A stretch of DNA of 64,000 nucleotides from Verrucomicrobiota bacterium (GTDB lineage Bacteria > Verrucomicrobiota > Verrucomicrobiia > Chthoniobacterales > Terrimicrobiaceae): contig JAPLTG010000010.1 in the NCBI GenBank assembly GCA_026398255.1, positions 1-64,000 of the forward strand, in the 5' to 3' direction. A program made the position numbers and the translations under genes. The notes under the pieces were generated by a model. The model ran no database searches. It saw only the letters and a program-made list of their open reading frames with translations, and had not been told where the DNA came from. Positions 63,606 through 64,000 of the stretch are shown here, piece by piece; the first letter of the stretch is position 1, and every line of letters begins with the position of its first letter.

Positions 63606-64000
63606 TCACCCCAGACTGAGGGCGCTGATCCTCTCCAAGGCGGTGACGATTCCCTCGTGCACGAAGTCGGCGCCTGTGTTTTCCAGATTCGCGCCGTAGC
63701 CGGTGCGAACGAGAATCGTTTGGCAACCGGCGCGGCGGCCGCATTCCACATCGATCACCTTGTCGCCGATCATCCAACTCCGCGAGAGGTCGATCCCAAA
63801 TTCCCGCGCGGCCTCCTCGAGCATCCCGGTGCCGGGCTTGCGGCGGGGGGTGGGGTTTTCGGGATGGTCGGGCGCGAAATACACCGCATCGATGGCGCCG
63901 GGTAGTTGACGGAGGAATTCGGCATTCACCGCCTCGTATTGCTCGGGCGTGATTTTGCCTTTCGAGAGGCCGCTTTGGTTCGTTACGACAATCGTGATCC
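63606..64000 (-). CDS. gmhB: D-glycero-D-manno-heptose-1,7-bisphosphate 7-phosphatase, 5' partial
   Basis: HAD phosphatase of ADP-heptose synthesis for LPS core. The visible C-terminal part reads VVTNQSGLSKGKITPEQYEA, HPENPTPRRKPGTGMLEEAA and SWMIGDKVIDVECGRRAGCQ, the GmhB/HisB-type motifs II-IV. The nucleophile motif and N-terminus lie beyond the window edge. The ATG at 63929 is internal. The usual zinc-loop cysteines are not evident here (the PTPRR segment replaces CxC), as in non-zinc members. It converges with lspA (1-bp gap). Confidence 0.88.
   Translation of the reverse strand, partial: ITIVVTNQSGLSKGKITPEQYEAVNAEFLRQLPGAIDAVYFAPDHPENPTPRRKPGTGMLEEAAREFGIDLSRSWMIGDKVIDVECGRRAGCQTILVRTGYGANLENTGADFVHEGIVTALERISALSLG

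Overview
The window reads as a gene-dense, high-GC chromosome segment from a Gram-negative bacterium, most plausibly a member of the Verrucomicrobiota. This assignment is inference: it rests on a Cys-type sulfatase beside its radical-SAM maturase, a decayed PEP-CTERM-like protein, a long plant/cyanobacterial-type IspH, atpDC separated from the other ATP synthase genes, sigma-54, an outer-membrane barrel, LspA, a heptose phosphatase, very few Shine-Dalgarno sequences and many short palindromic intergenic repeats. No rRNA or other phylogenetic marker was compared.

Layout. 1-2.6 kb: anaerobic sulfatase maturase (5' end outside the window) convergent with its sulfatase. 2.6-6.5 kb: an accessory island. 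It holds a degenerate PEP-CTERM gene, two convergent 3' gene remnants that share a hairpin, a 16-unit 21-bp tandem array, an uncharacterised protein with a long structured leader, and a Phd/VapC module framed by modular repeats. 6.5-11 kb: rnhC/mutY (divergent), upp, pepF. 11-20 kb: a frameshifted polyphosphate glucokinase, tRNA-Ala, then two minus-strand runs: rho-ftsK-rodZ-like-rimO and ffh-rpsP-khpA-lipoprotein. 20-21.5 kb: a secreted metal-binding-type protein divergent from a His/Glu-rich barrel. 21.5-27 kb: membrane TPR protein, atpDC, a putative Fe-S protein and ispH. 27-33 kb: recA/udg, plsC, a hydrolase, DUF1802, a two-gene nucleotidyltransferase-like cassette and a PHP protein. 33-37 kb: TPR protein, small secreted protein, efp, aldo/keto reductase. 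37-44.5 kb: an Fbp-type ABC importer, a SpmA-SpmB fusion and a secreted protein. 44.5-53 kb: ruvB, tRNA-Glu, a GldA/GldF/GldG/DUF4340 export-type operon and alaS. 53-54.4 kb: an IS5-type remnant fused to a broken four-helix-bundle gene. 54.4-64 kb: tex, nifS, rpoN, a cytidylate-kinase-like gene, ileS, lspA and gmhB (5' end outside).

Most of the window is housekeeping: translation, protein targeting, repair, cell division, ATP synthesis and isoprenoid synthesis. Many neighbours overlap by ATGA or TAATG. Novelty is concentrated at 2.6-6.5 kb. The strongest candidate is 3904-4239, sixteen contiguous 21-bp units without an indel. Each contains a quasi-palindrome spaced at two helical turns, and in one frame each encodes a heptad with hydrophobic residues at positions 1 and 4. 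It could be a coiled-coil gene, a phased protein-binding array, or both. Secondary candidates are the two-gene cassette at 31.7-32.6 kb, the repeat-framed toxin-antitoxin module, the metal-related divergent pair at 20.1-21.5 kb and the Fe-S protein coupled to ispH.
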